Notes: generated from the sequence alone by a model not told the origin. A stretch of DNA of 8,101 nt from Christensenellaceae bacterium (GCA_948890655.1 CAQTYU010000013.1:1-8101), one strand, 5' to 3'. Numbered from the stretch's first letter, positions 1 through 7,008 are shown. A program made the numbers and translations.

Positions 1-296
1 CTCTTCCCTATTTGCCGCACAATGTAAACGGCGTCCTCTTCAATGGGCGTTACGTCCATTTTGCGCGTTTCCGAGAACCCCGCCGCCCGCTCCTCGGGCG
101 TGAACTCGTCGCGCCCAAGAAGCTCGTCAACCGTAACTTCAAAGTAATTAGCTATAGCAATAAGCGTTTCACTTGTCGGCTCTGTTTTGCAATTTTCATA
201 ATCACTATATGTTTGTTGGCTGATATGTAAAATATTAGCTATTTGTTTTTGCGAAAGACCTAATTCTTTTCGCAGATTTTTTAAGTTTTTAAGCAT
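1..296 (-). CDS. XRE-family (Cro/CI-like) transcriptional repressor, 3' end missing
   Basis: The first 98 residues are visible, starting at ATG 294-296 with a GGAGG ribosome binding site (302-306 on the plus strand) five bases upstream. Residues 1-62 form a standard HTH_3 domain: LGLSQKQIANILHIS with the recognition helix QQTYSDYENCKTEPT, then ETLIAIANYFEVTVDELLGR, the usual end of the domain. After it comes an acidic linker (EFTPEERAAGF) and the start of a C-terminal part cut by the window edge. The protein should bind the palindromes in the divergent control region and hold the phage operon off, and probably control its own gene. No peptidase-type (LexA/CI) domain can be seen in the visible part, so how it is relieved is unknown. 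Confidence 0.93.
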   Translation of the reverse strand, partial: MLKNLKNLRKELGLSQKQIANILHISQQTYSDYENCKTEPTSETLIAIANYFEVTVDELLGRDEFTPEERAAGFSETRKMDVTPIEEDAVYIVRQIGK

Positions 297-320
297 TCTT
301 ACCTCCACTTTAAGTGAATT

Positions 321-339
321 TTACAAGAAATTTCGGTAA
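321..339. promoter_or_regulatory. Operator-like palindrome O1
   Basis: TTACAAGAAATTTCGGTAA is a 19-bp imperfect inverted repeat (6 of 9 arm positions pair) whose right arm is close to the arms of the palindrome at 382-400. It lies between the repressor start and the -35 box of the rightward promoter, where a repressor could act on both divergent promoters. Its binding by the adjacent XRE protein is inferred. Confidence 0.5.
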
Positions 340-344
340 AACAC

Positions 345-373
345 TTGCATTACAAATTAACTCGGTTTATAAT
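345..373 (+). promoter_or_regulatory. Promoter of the phage operon
   Basis: TTGCAT (345-350) and a perfect TATAAT (368-373) are separated by exactly 17 bp, with transcription expected to start near 380. The -35 box is weak (TTG only), but the -10 box is ideal. It faces the virion/replication operon and sits between two operator-like palindromes, the second covering the expected start site, which suggests direct repression by the divergent XRE protein. Confidence 0.75.
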
Positions 374-381
374 GTGAACAA

Positions 382-400
382 TTACCGAATTATTCAGTAA
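382..400. promoter_or_regulatory. Operator-like palindrome O2
   Basis: TTACCGAATTATTCAGTAA is a 19-bp inverted repeat with one mismatch in nine arm positions around a central T. It begins about 9 bp after the -10 box and so covers the predicted transcription start. The centre-to-centre distance to the similar palindrome at 321-339 is 61 bp, close to six helical turns, which would let two dimers sit on the same face of the DNA. Confidence 0.6.
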
Positions 401-437
401 TAGAAACTCCGCTAACCACGGACGATAAGGAGCGACA

Positions 438-497
438 ATGAAAAATTTTATAAAAGGAGCAAATAAAAATGGCAAGAAGGACACAGAAAGGCATTAA
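438..497 (+). CDS. Possible 19-aa leader peptide overlapping the first operon gene
   Basis: ATG at 438 has an AAGGAG ribosome binding site (427-432) five bases upstream and opens a short frame reading MKNFIKGANKNGKKDTERH, ending at TAA 495-497. It is very basic, has no recognisable motif, and overlaps the start of the next gene in another frame. A second AAGGAG (454-459) with its ATG at 469 lies inside it. It could couple or tune translation of the first structural gene, or it may be an accident; only its ribosome binding site argues that it is translated. Confidence 0.3.
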   Translation: MKNFIKGANKNGKKDTERH

Positions 498-1593
498 CAA
501 AGGCTTGCTGGCAATTATCGGCGCAATCGTGCTGGTGGTTGTCGGTTGGCTTATCGGTTGGGGAGTTACGGGGCAAATTAACCCCGTGCAATGGTTTAAA
601 CAGCCCGCGCCCGTCGAAGACGACGATAAAAACAACGTTATTGACGGAAACTTAATTGAAAACGGCGTAGGACTTTTAAGCCGGCGTTTAAAGGCCTCGG
701 AATACGCGGCGAACGGCGTTTCGGAAGAAGGCACCGAATCGGCGTATGTTCTTACGATAACCCGCACGCCCTCGGACAGCGACGTTACGAACTTTACGTG
801 GGCGGGCGCGTTTGCAAACGCCAACAGTTCCTGGGCGAGCGGCAAGGCGTTAAACGATTATATAACCGTTACGCCCGCAAAGGATAATCTTTCGGCAACG
901 GTAGTTTGCAAGCAAGCTTTCGGCGAACCGGTGCTCGTTACTGTTACTTACGACTTCAACACCGAAATAACCGCAACCCGCAAATTCGATTACGTTAAAC
1001 GTGTTGAAGGGTTAACCGTTACCACCGCTCCATACTGGATAAACGCAAACTATGATTACGAAAGCAATGAGCATTACCCGGAATACACAGTAACTTACGG
1101 CGTGGGCACCGTTACTCCTACCGTTACTGTTACGCCTTGCAAAGAAGCTTGGTTTCAGCTTTCGGACGAAGCGTATAATTACATAACTTCGGCGGACAGC
1201 CCCGCTTATAAGTATTACGCAAAGGCTTTGGAACTCGTCAATAACGAAATTGTATTCACTAAAGAAAGTAATATTAAATACAAAGACGACAACCCAGACA
1301 ACGGCGATTATTTTGATAACTGCTCCCCCGAAAACTTTTTTCAGGGATGGACTTATCAAAACCAAACGCATAGAGAAGCCCAAAAATATATAAGAGCGGC
1401 GTTTAAAATTTTAGCGGAAAACAAAACAAATCAATTCCGCTCGATTTTAAAGGCAACTTTTAAATACGGCGATTTTTACACAACAGAAATTACTGGCTAT
1501 TCGGCGTGGACGAGCATTGACCCGAGTTATATAGAAACCTCGGTTTTGTCACTTTCCGGCATAACAATACCCGAAGGCGATTACGCGTTTTAA
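469..1593 (+). CDS. Membrane-anchored surface protein with a bacterial Ig-like domain
   Basis: 374 aa. Residues 1-12 are basic (MARRTQKGINKG), 13-33 are a strongly hydrophobic helix with no obvious cleavage site, and an acidic linker (EDDDK, 50-54) follows. This reads as a signal-anchor with the N-terminus inside and about 340 residues outside. Residues 91-178 (AYVLTITRTPSDSD, TWAGAF, then YITVTPAKDNLSATVVCKQAFGEPVLVTVTYD in parts) have the beta-strand pattern of bacterial Ig-like (BIg2-type) domains common in Clostridia surface proteins. The rest (185-374) is rich in Tyr, Asn and Thr and is not recognised. AAGGAG at 454-459, nine bases before ATG, fixes the start. As the first operon gene it is probably a virion or cell-surface component; whether it is a minor coat or adhesion protein is unknown. 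Confidence 0.8.
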   Translation: MARRTQKGINKGLLAIIGAIVLVVVGWLIGWGVTGQINPVQWFKQPAPVEDDDKNNVIDGNLIENGVGLLSRRLKASEYAANGVSEEGTESAYVLTITRTPSDSDVTNFTWAGAFANANSSWASGKALNDYITVTPAKDNLSATVVCKQAFGEPVLVTVTYDFNTEITATRKFDYVKRVEGLTVTTAPYWINANYDYESNEHYPEYTVTYGVGTVTPTVTVTPCKEAWFQLSDEAYNYITSADSPAYKYYAKALELVNNEIVFTKESNIKYKDDNPDNGDYFDNCSPENFFQGWTYQNQTHREAQKYIRAAFKILAENKTNQFRSILKATFKYGDFYTTEITGYSAWTSIDPSYIETSVLSLSGITIPEGDYAF

Positions 1594-1599
1594 ACGACT

Positions 1600-3762
1600 A
1601 TGAAAAAAGTAGCATTAAACGCGCTAAAACATGCGGCGATTTTAATTTTAATATTAATTACCTCCTTGGGCGGCGCGTCTGTTTCGGCAGACGTTGCCGC
1701 TTTGCCGCGCTCTTTAAGCGTGGCGGCAAGCTACGACGAAAGCGACGTTATCGAGGACTTGCAAAACAGCACAATAAACGGCAAGCCCTTCGATTTAAAA
1801 AATTACAGCTTTAACCAAAAAGAAAGCTTGCGGGTTTTCTCGTTCGTGGAGTTCTGCTACTCCTTTTACGTAGACAAGCAAAGCGATTTCGGACTTTACG
1901 TTTACATATACAACCCGCAGGGCACGAAATTTATTTTAAACAGCTCGCAAAACAAAATCTCTCTCGGAGTTAACGACGGCGCGGAAACGTTCGATAAATA
2001 CCCTTTACGGTTTTTAAGCTCCGGAAGCGACCCGAATTTTTCGGGGCTCTTCCTTAAATACAAAGTGCAGCTCACGGCCGCGCAAAAATTAGCATTGCTG
2101 GACAAGCTAAACTCAACCGAGCGCGTATACGAGGTCAGTGGCGTTGAGCTGTTGCAGGAAAAGGCGACCAACGCAACGGACTACGCCGCCACCGGCATAA
2201 AAGAGGACGGCGCGGAAGGCTCGGTTATTTACCGTTACCGCGGCTATGCGAGCGGTTGCGGCGCGGAAAGCTCCGCCGCTACTCTTGCCGTAACTCAGGA
2301 AGAAGGCGAGGTTTTGCGGCTTAACGTCAAGCACACCTCGTACAGAAAAAAGGGCGAAACCAACGGCAAGGACATTTTCACGCAAGACAGCTTAAACAGC
2401 GTTTATTTTGCGATTCCGAAAACGATTTCCAAGAAATACGGTTACCTTTCGGAAGTGCACGCGGAATGGCGCAACGCCGTAACCTCGTGGGGGCTTTGCA
2501 CCGGTAACCGCGACGTTTACGAAGCTTTATATAAATACGTAGGGAAGCTTTCGGGGAGCTATAACGACGTGGGCCGCTACGAATACGCGGGCGGCTTATC
2601 CGATATAGGCTTTTCGCTTTTCGCCGATTACAAATACGCCGATTTATTCAACACTTCGGTTGACGTTTTACTATCCGGCTTAGCTTATAACCCTAATTTG
2701 CAATACGGCGATACAATTTCGGGAATGGGCAAAGACTTCATACAAAACAATATCTTACGGCAGTTAAACTGGCTTTTTTATGCGGGCGACAGCGCAAACG
2801 TTGCCGACCGCACCGTTATAAGTTCGGAAACGCTTTCGGAATGGTATAAAAAAGGCTTTTCGCAAGCCGTGGGCGCGGGCTACGACGGCGAAACGCTTGA
2901 AATCAAGGACGGCGTAAAGATTTATTCCGCCCTCTTCGATTACGTCGGCGCACTTAAAGATTACCACATTAAAGCCGAGGACGAACGCACGTTAATTTCG
3001 CAAAAATGGACTCAAAGCTTTTGGGACAAGCTTTTAGGAACGTACCAACCCGACGGCGCGGGCAAGCCTTCCGAAGATATCGAAGCCATACACGAAGTAA
3101 CCGAAAATGATTTTTCGGCAGATAAAATTACGACGTGCGACAGGCTTTTTATATCCGCAACCGATTACGACGAATTTAAAGCGTTCTACAACGAAAACAA
3201 AGCCGAAAACAATATTTTCCTCTTACGCTTAGCCGTTACGGACTATAAGGCAATGGAAGTCGCCGAATGCAGATACGACCGTGTTTTAAGCTATTCCGGT
3301 GCAGTTCAGAAAATAATCGACACCAACGCTTATTTGTTTAAACAGAGCGTGTTTTTGGACTTCGATATTATCGACGTTACGTACTCGAACGGCAGGGTTT
3401 CAACCGTAATTCCCGTTGTAAGCAACCCGCTTGACATATTCCCCGAAGCCACGCCGCCCGTTATTACCACCGACGACAAAAAGCCTCTACCCTGGTGGAC
3501 GATTGCTTTAATCGTTGTCGGCTGCATACTCGCCGTTATTTTAATAATCTACGTAATTTTTCCCATAACCCGAAAGGTCATTACCGCAGTTTTCAAAGCC
3601 GTTGGCAAAGCCTTCTATTACCTTTTCTATGGCTTTGGTTGGCTTATCTGCGCGCCCTTAAAGGGTATTGCGGCATTAATTAAAACGCGCAAGGTTAAGC
3701 GCAAAGCCCCCCGCGCAGATGCCCGCACTACTTCAAAGCCCAAAGGACGGCGTAAAAAATGA
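1600..3762 (+). CDS. Large secreted, C-terminally anchored protein, candidate pIII-like adsorption protein
   Basis: 720 aa. Residues 1-30 form a clear signal peptide (MKKVALNALKH, hydrophobic ILILILI core, likely cleavage after SVSA). A long extracellular part follows (31-630), then a membrane helix at about 632-654, a second amphipathic/hydrophobic stretch at 662-694 and a basic tail ending GRRKK. This is the architecture of the filamentous-phage adsorption protein pIII, and the gene sits two places before the assembly ATPase, as gene III does before gene I. No sequence similarity to pIII is visible to me; the assignment rests on layout. The segment NSVYFAIPKTISKKYG (about residues 266-281) looks like a conserved core of an unnamed family. 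No ribosome binding site precedes ATG 1600, six bases after the previous stop, so translation is probably coupled. Confidence 0.75.
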   Translation: MKKVALNALKHAAILILILITSLGGASVSADVAALPRSLSVAASYDESDVIEDLQNSTINGKPFDLKNYSFNQKESLRVFSFVEFCYSFYVDKQSDFGLYVYIYNPQGTKFILNSSQNKISLGVNDGAETFDKYPLRFLSSGSDPNFSGLFLKYKVQLTAAQKLALLDKLNSTERVYEVSGVELLQEKATNATDYAATGIKEDGAEGSVIYRYRGYASGCGAESSAATLAVTQEEGEVLRLNVKHTSYRKKGETNGKDIFTQDSLNSVYFAIPKTISKKYGYLSEVHAEWRNAVTSWGLCTGNRDVYEALYKYVGKLSGSYNDVGRYEYAGGLSDIGFSLFADYKYADLFNTSVDVLLSGLAYNPNLQYGDTISGMGKDFIQNNILRQLNWLFYAGDSANVADRTVISSETLSEWYKKGFSQAVGAGYDGETLEIKDGVKIYSALFDYVGALKDYHIKAEDERTLISQKWTQSFWDKLLGTYQPDGAGKPSEDIEAIHEVTENDFSADKITTCDRLFISATDYDEFKAFYNENKAENNIFLLRLAVTDYKAMEVAECRYDRVLSYSGAVQKIIDTNAYLFKQSVFLDFDIIDVTYSNGRVSTVIPVVSNPLDIFPEATPPVITTDDKKPLPWWTIALIVVGCILAVILIIYVIFPITRKVITAVFKAVGKAFYYLFYGFGWLICAPLKGIAALIKTRKVKRKAPRADARTTSKPKGRRKK

Positions 3763-3929
3763 AGTTCTTTGTTATACTCGAAATTTTATTGATTACGGCG
3801 CGAATTACGCTTGAATTCTTCGAGCTCCCCGCCGCCGCGTATACGGCCTTAACGTGGGCGTGCGTGGTCGTAGGCGTTATTGCCGCCGTATTTATAGGCA
3901 TTAGAATCTACAAAGATATTAAAAAGTAA
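3759..3929 (+). CDS. Small hydrophobic protein, candidate major coat (pVIII-like) or pVI-like protein
   Basis: 56 aa, starting at an ATG that overlaps the previous stop (ATGA, 3759-3762), with AAAGGA at 3742-3747. Residues 3-14 are hydrophobic after a single Lys and could act as a short signal sequence. Residues 27-56 (AYTALTWACVVVGVIAAVFIGIRIYKDIKK in two pieces) show a Tyr, a Trp-Ala, a Val/Ile-rich membrane helix with Gly, then IGI-R-I-Y-K and a basic end. That order recalls mature M13/fd pVIII (YIGYAWAMVVV, then IGIKLFKK). The acidic N-terminal part of pVIII is reduced here. Its position between the pIII-like gene and the Zot gene is where pVI lies in classical phages, so a pVI-type role is the main alternative. 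Confidence 0.68.
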   Translation: MKFFVILEILLITARITLEFFELPAAAYTALTWACVVVGVIAAVFIGIRIYKDIKK

Positions 3930-3937
3930 CCGCGCGT

Positions 3938-4681
3938 ATGAATAATTTTATTCTTGACCCCGTAAGCGAACTTATTATTTTTTTCGGCGATTGCGGCGCG
4001 GGAAAATCCTCGCTTATGGTGCACTTTGCCGACAAGTATTTAAAAACCCAAGACGTACAACGTTGGGAATTATCCGAAAAGATTATCCGCGATTTAAACA
4101 CACGCCGGAAAACGCCGCTTTCCTTCCCTTCAAAAACACCCGTTAGCACGAATCTTTCGCTAAAACTTAAAGACCGCAACGGCAATGAATTTATTCCGGC
4201 AACCGTTAAAGGAAAAAATATAGGCATTTCCAACGACAAAGAAACTTACAAATACCTTTTCCCCGCAAGTCTTCTGATAATCGACGAAGCCCACAACGAG
4301 TTTTGCTCGAAGGGCGGCGAGCTACCGAAAGGCCAGCGCGACTTTTTCAATAAACGCAGGCATAACCGGCTTAATATTTTACTTGCCGCCCCCCGCGCCG
4401 TTCTGATAAATAAAGACATCAGAAACACCGGCGCAAGGTTTATCGAAGTCAGAAAGCAAGCTCACGAAAAAGACCAATACAACAGAATACACAAAACAAC
4501 GTGGTATTGCCGCGAATTTTTAGACAAAACCGCGCTCGAGGAATACTTAAGCACGGACGGACTAAGCGGCGCGTATGCCGAAACAACTTACGAGCATAAC
4601 GGCAATATCTTCGATTTATACGACAGTTTCGCGTTCGTCGAAGATTTTATGCCGCCCGAAGGAGCCGATTTTGAAACATAA
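3938..4681 (+). CDS. zot: Zot/pI-type virion assembly ATPase
   Basis: 247 aa. Family hallmarks: Walker A GDCGAGKSS (17-25) after a hydrophobic strand, the P-V-S-T-N-L strand (68-73) typical of Zot proteins, Walker B LLIIDEAH (112-119), and a following block FFNKRRHNRLNILLAAPR / DIRNTGARFIEVRK (136-171) matching the R-H-x-x-L/D-x-x-L ... K-x-I-R region. Members (pI of filamentous phage, PF05707) drive coat protein addition and extrusion of the ssDNA virion through the cytoplasmic membrane. Oddities: pI proteins normally have a membrane helix after the ATPase domain, and none is visible here; the Gln usual after the third strand is replaced by Ala-Pro. There is no clear ribosome binding site before ATG 3938, so coupling to the stop at 3929 is likely. 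Confidence 0.88.
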   Translation: MNNFILDPVSELIIFFGDCGAGKSSLMVHFADKYLKTQDVQRWELSEKIIRDLNTRRKTPLSFPSKTPVSTNLSLKLKDRNGNEFIPATVKGKNIGISNDKETYKYLFPASLLIIDEAHNEFCSKGGELPKGQRDFFNKRRHNRLNILLAAPRAVLINKDIRNTGARFIEVRKQAHEKDQYNRIHKTTWYCREFLDKTALEEYLSTDGLSGAYAETTYEHNGNIFDLYDSFAFVEDFMPPEGADFET

Positions 4682-5540
4682 AAACGAACTTTTCATTTTA
4701 ACCGAAGATATCGAAAAATTAAACGACCGCTATATAGAGCTACACAGAAAAATTAAAAACGCAACCGAAATATCCGAGACTCACTGCAACAGAATGTCCG
4801 AAGTATTGCTTGAAAAATATAACTTTGAAATCAAAGAGCTTTCCCTCGCCCGCAAAAAGGAATATTACACTCAACAAGCCGAAACCGAAGCGAGAAACAA
4901 AGAGCAAACGCCGTGGCGGCGCGGTTGGTGGTGGCGGTTAATCTTCCAAACCTTGACGAACCGAGCTCAAGATATAATTGAGGAGCGCGCCGCGCTTGAG
5001 GCCGAGGAGCTTTTCACAAATTCGGAAAACGAGCTCGATGCTCGAGCTAAAACCGTTTACGGTGATAATGTTAAAACTTTATCTAAACGCAAACGCAAAA
5101 AAGCGCTTAAACAATTCTTAAAATACAAACTACTTTTAGAAGGCGAGCCCGCCAAACCTAAAGAGCCCGAAAATAACGTTGCGCCGGAAAACGTAGCCGA
5201 ACCCGTAAAGCTCGAGCTTAAACAACCCGAACCGAAAGAACCGGCACAAGCAGAACCGACAGAATCGCCTGCACCACGGGAACCCAACAAGAACGACAAG
5301 CAGAAGAACACGGCCGAGCCCGACAAGCTCGAGCTTAAACAGCCTAAGCCGCAGGAGCTCGACAATACACCGGCAGAAACGAAACCGGCAAAGGCACCAC
5401 GGCCAAAGCCAGCCCAAAAGGCCGCGCCCAAAGCCGCGGAGCCCACACCAAATAATAATCAACTGCAAGGGCAAATGACGTTAGACGACGTACAAAGCCC
5501 CACTCCCCGCGCTGATGAGCGCGAGAACAACAAAATTTAA
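4671..5540 (+). CDS. Charged, proline-rich protein with Trp cluster, unknown function (TTG start)
   Basis: 289 aa from TTG 4671, chosen because AAGGAG (4659-4664) lies six bases upstream; the upstream ATG at 4575 would overlap the ATPase gene by 107 bases and has no ribosome binding site. Residues 5-75 and 95-155 are charged helices, probably coiled coil. Between them PWRRGWWWRLIFQTL (81-95) is a basic Trp-rich amphipathic segment that could lie on a membrane. Residues 158-262 are a Pro/Glu/Lys/Ala-rich disordered tail with a 39-residue-spaced duplication (KLELKQP), and QGQMTLDDV near the end resembles a sliding-clamp-binding type motif. It overlaps the ATPase gene by 11 bp, so the two products are probably made together; it might supply the membrane contact that the ATPase lacks. 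Not recognised from any family. Confidence 0.75.
   Translation: MKHKNELFILTEDIEKLNDRYIELHRKIKNATEISETHCNRMSEVLLEKYNFEIKELSLARKKEYYTQQAETEARNKEQTPWRRGWWWRLIFQTLTNRAQDIIEERAALEAEELFTNSENELDARAKTVYGDNVKTLSKRKRKKALKQFLKYKLLLEGEPAKPKEPENNVAPENVAEPVKLELKQPEPKEPAQAEPTESPAPREPNKNDKQKNTAEPDKLELKQPKPQELDNTPAETKPAKAPRPKPAQKAAPKAAEPTPNNNQLQGQMTLDDVQSPTPRADERENNKI
5196..5351 (+). repeat. Imperfect direct repeat within the proline-rich tail
   Basis: Two copies of about 39 bp, at 5196-5234 and 5313-5351, sharing AAGCTCGAGCTTAAACA and encoding AEPVKLELKQPEPKE and AEPDKLELKQPKPQE. They are 117 bp (39 codons) apart, in frame, which suggests that the tail grew by internal duplication of one Pro/Glu/Lys unit. 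Confidence 0.75.
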
Positions 5541-5556
5541 AATCAAGGGGTAAATT

Positions 5557-5802
5557 ATGGCAGTTTTAAGCAAAATTATAAAAGTTTGGGTGTGCACTTG
5601 CGACAAGTGCGGGAAAAGTCAGGAAGTCGCACCGAGCGACGAAATTTACAACGGCGCGGCGGCTGTTCGCTCGATTGGTTGGAAGTTCGGCAAAGACCGT
5701 AGCGTTAAATGCGCGGAGTGCCGCTCTCGTGATTGGGACGACCATTATCAATATATAGCCGCATACAAGCAAGAAAAGAAAAACCGCGACGTTGCGGAGT
5801 AG
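5557..5802 (+). CDS. Small zinc-ribbon protein
   Basis: 81 aa, with AAGGGG (5545-5550) six bases before ATG. Two Cys pairs, CTCDKCG (13-19) and VKCAECR (50-56), would bind one zinc ion as a ribbon; between them lies a region with ARG/GLY-rich turn GWKFGKDRSVK. The C-terminus is charged (KQEKKNRD). Such ribbons usually contact DNA, RNA or a protein partner. It sits directly before the initiator gene, where filamentous phages often carry a small ssDNA-binding protein (pV, 87 aa), but there is no visible pV-like fold signature, so that role is only a positional guess. A regulator acting on the tandem hairpins just downstream is another option. Confidence 0.78.
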   Translation: MAVLSKIIKVWVCTCDKCGKSQEVAPSDEIYNGAAAVRSIGWKFGKDRSVKCAECRSRDWDDHYQYIAAYKQEKKNRDVAE

Positions 5803-5853
5803 TACGGCCACGAACTACACCGCGCCGGCATAAGTGGTACGGCCACGAACTAC
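5799..5853 (+). repeat. Two tandem hairpin-forming repeats before the initiator gene
   Basis: GTAGTACGGCCACGAACTAC (5799-5818) and GTGGTACGGCCACGAACTAC (5834-5853) are 35 bp apart and differ at one base. Each can fold into a GTAGT/ACTAC stem with an inner CG/CG pair and a GCCA loop; the single difference turns an A-U pair into G-U, so the RNA stem is kept. The first copy includes the stop codon of the zinc-ribbon gene. They lie 32 bases before the initiator ATG, the right place for a translational operator or a protein-binding site. Confidence 0.65.
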
Positions 5854-5884
5854 TTAAATCGAATACGAAATCAAGGATTAAATA

Positions 5885-6964
5885 ATGGTAGCAACGGCAA
5901 CGGAAAAACTTAATAATCATTTTTCCGTTGTTTCGGAAAAGTTGCTCGGCAAAAACGGCGCAAAACACTTCACGAACGGCGGCAAGAGGTTCCCCGCTTC
6001 GAAGATATTGTCGGCGGGGCTTTTGGCAACCCGCGCCGCCGTTCTGGGCGACGGATGCACCACTTCTTACGCCGATTTTAAAAACGAATTGGGCTACGTT
6101 CCCGCCACCACCGCCCGCAACGTCGCAGAGCTTACGCGCGGCGAGCTCTTCAAGCGCAACGGACAGTCTAAATATACGACAGCCTTTGACTTTGACGTTA
6201 AACACGGGTTACCAATATATCACTTTTTGAAAACCGAAGAATTTAACGGAAAGCGTTTAAGCGGAAACGCCGTTTTATTCGCTTCTAACCTTATCCGCCA
6301 TTATTCCAATCCAGACCGCAAGCAAAAGTATTTCATCGGCGGCGAAAAACGCGTTGCAACGTTCCTAAACGTTGCCGAAAGCACCGCGCACGGCGTAATT
6401 AACGAGCTTTTACACGCTGATGTTATGTTGCGGTTTATGATGCACGACGGCAAGCTTACCGCGGGCAAGGGTATTAACGCCGATTATCCCACCGTTTACA
6501 TTGTAAACGATAAAGTTATGAAACGCGTTGCGGATATCCATAAGCAAATACACAAGCAAAAGGCGCAAACGGAAGCCTTGAAGAAATTATTTACAGCAAA
6601 GCCAGAACCCGCCGCCCGCGCCGAGCTGAAAGACTCACGCCGTAAACGTAATTTAATCGAAGAATGGCAAAGCACGTTTGAGCTTTTGAAAAAAGCTGAG
6701 AACAGCGCGGAAACACTTGCGACAAGGTTTAAAGACGATTCAACTTTTAATCAATTAAAGCGCGACTACATAACCACCAACAGCAAAATTATTGAAACTA
6801 CACTTCGAAACCACGGGCAAGACACGCCCGAGCTTGCCGAGCTCGAGCGGCAATTCGATTGCATATTATCCGACATTCTAAACTTCTTGCAGTCGCACAA
6901 CGTACAACGCAAGAACTTGCCCAACGATTTACAGGCATTTATACGCGATTTAATACTTTCATAA
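5885..6964 (+). CDS. Probable replication initiator with two winged-helix domains
   Basis: 359 aa, AAGGA (5873-5877) seven bases before ATG. Residues 37-103 fit a winged helix (SYADFKNELGYVPATTARNVAELTRGELFKRNGQ, quoted in part as YVPATTARNVAELTRGELF), and residues 125-206 fit a second one (RVATFLNVAESTAHGVINEL then a wing with MMHDGKLTAGKG). Residues 211-335 are charged helices, likely coiled coil. Two tandem winged helices are the layout of iteron-binding plasmid initiators (Rep_3/RepA type), and three 22-bp iteron-like units lie 160 bp downstream. No HUH or Rep_trans catalytic motif is visible. If correct, it opens the origin of the excised circle. It could instead be a transcription regulator; the location next to the repeats favours initiator. 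Confidence 0.68.
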   Translation: MVATATEKLNNHFSVVSEKLLGKNGAKHFTNGGKRFPASKILSAGLLATRAAVLGDGCTTSYADFKNELGYVPATTARNVAELTRGELFKRNGQSKYTTAFDFDVKHGLPIYHFLKTEEFNGKRLSGNAVLFASNLIRHYSNPDRKQKYFIGGEKRVATFLNVAESTAHGVINELLHADVMLRFMMHDGKLTAGKGINADYPTVYIVNDKVMKRVADIHKQIHKQKAQTEALKKLFTAKPEPAARAELKDSRRKRNLIEEWQSTFELLKKAENSAETLATRFKDDSTFNQLKRDYITTNSKIIETTLRNHGQDTPELAELERQFDCILSDILNFLQSHNVQRKNLPNDLQAFIRDLILS

Positions 6965-6966
6965 CA

Positions 6967-6985
6967 GGCGCGGAGCTCCCGCGCC
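6967..6985 (+). terminator. GC-rich hairpin just after the initiator gene
   Basis: GGCGCGG-AGCTC-CCGCGCC forms a perfect 7-bp stem three bases after the initiator stop codon. No T-run follows, so it is more likely an mRNA 3'-end stabiliser or pause site ahead of the real terminator at 7009-7034 than a terminator itself. Confidence 0.45.
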
Positions 6986-7008
6986 TTATAGGCTTTGCAA
7001 AACGGCAA

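Noticed and set aside
390..845. 151-aa minus-strand frame in the control region and first gene
   Set aside because: It overlaps the operon's promoter operator and the start of a well-supported gene on the other strand, and has no recognisable domain or start site.
4575..4670. Longer start (ATG 4575) for the proline-rich protein
   Set aside because: The 32 extra residues overlap the Zot gene and lack a ribosome binding site, while TTG 4671 has AAGGAG six bases upstream.
5057..5474. Two long minus-strand frames opposite the proline-rich tail
   Set aside because: They are the complement of a Pro/Glu/Lys-rich coding region, giving Gly/Ser/Leu/Cys-rich frames without ribosome binding sites; the plus-strand gene has a good site and fits the operon.
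6541..6560. HKQIH in the 359-aa protein as an HUH nickase motif
   Set aside because: The two histidines are not separated by one hydrophobic residue, the stretch lies in a charged helix, and no catalytic tyrosine motif follows in the expected setting.
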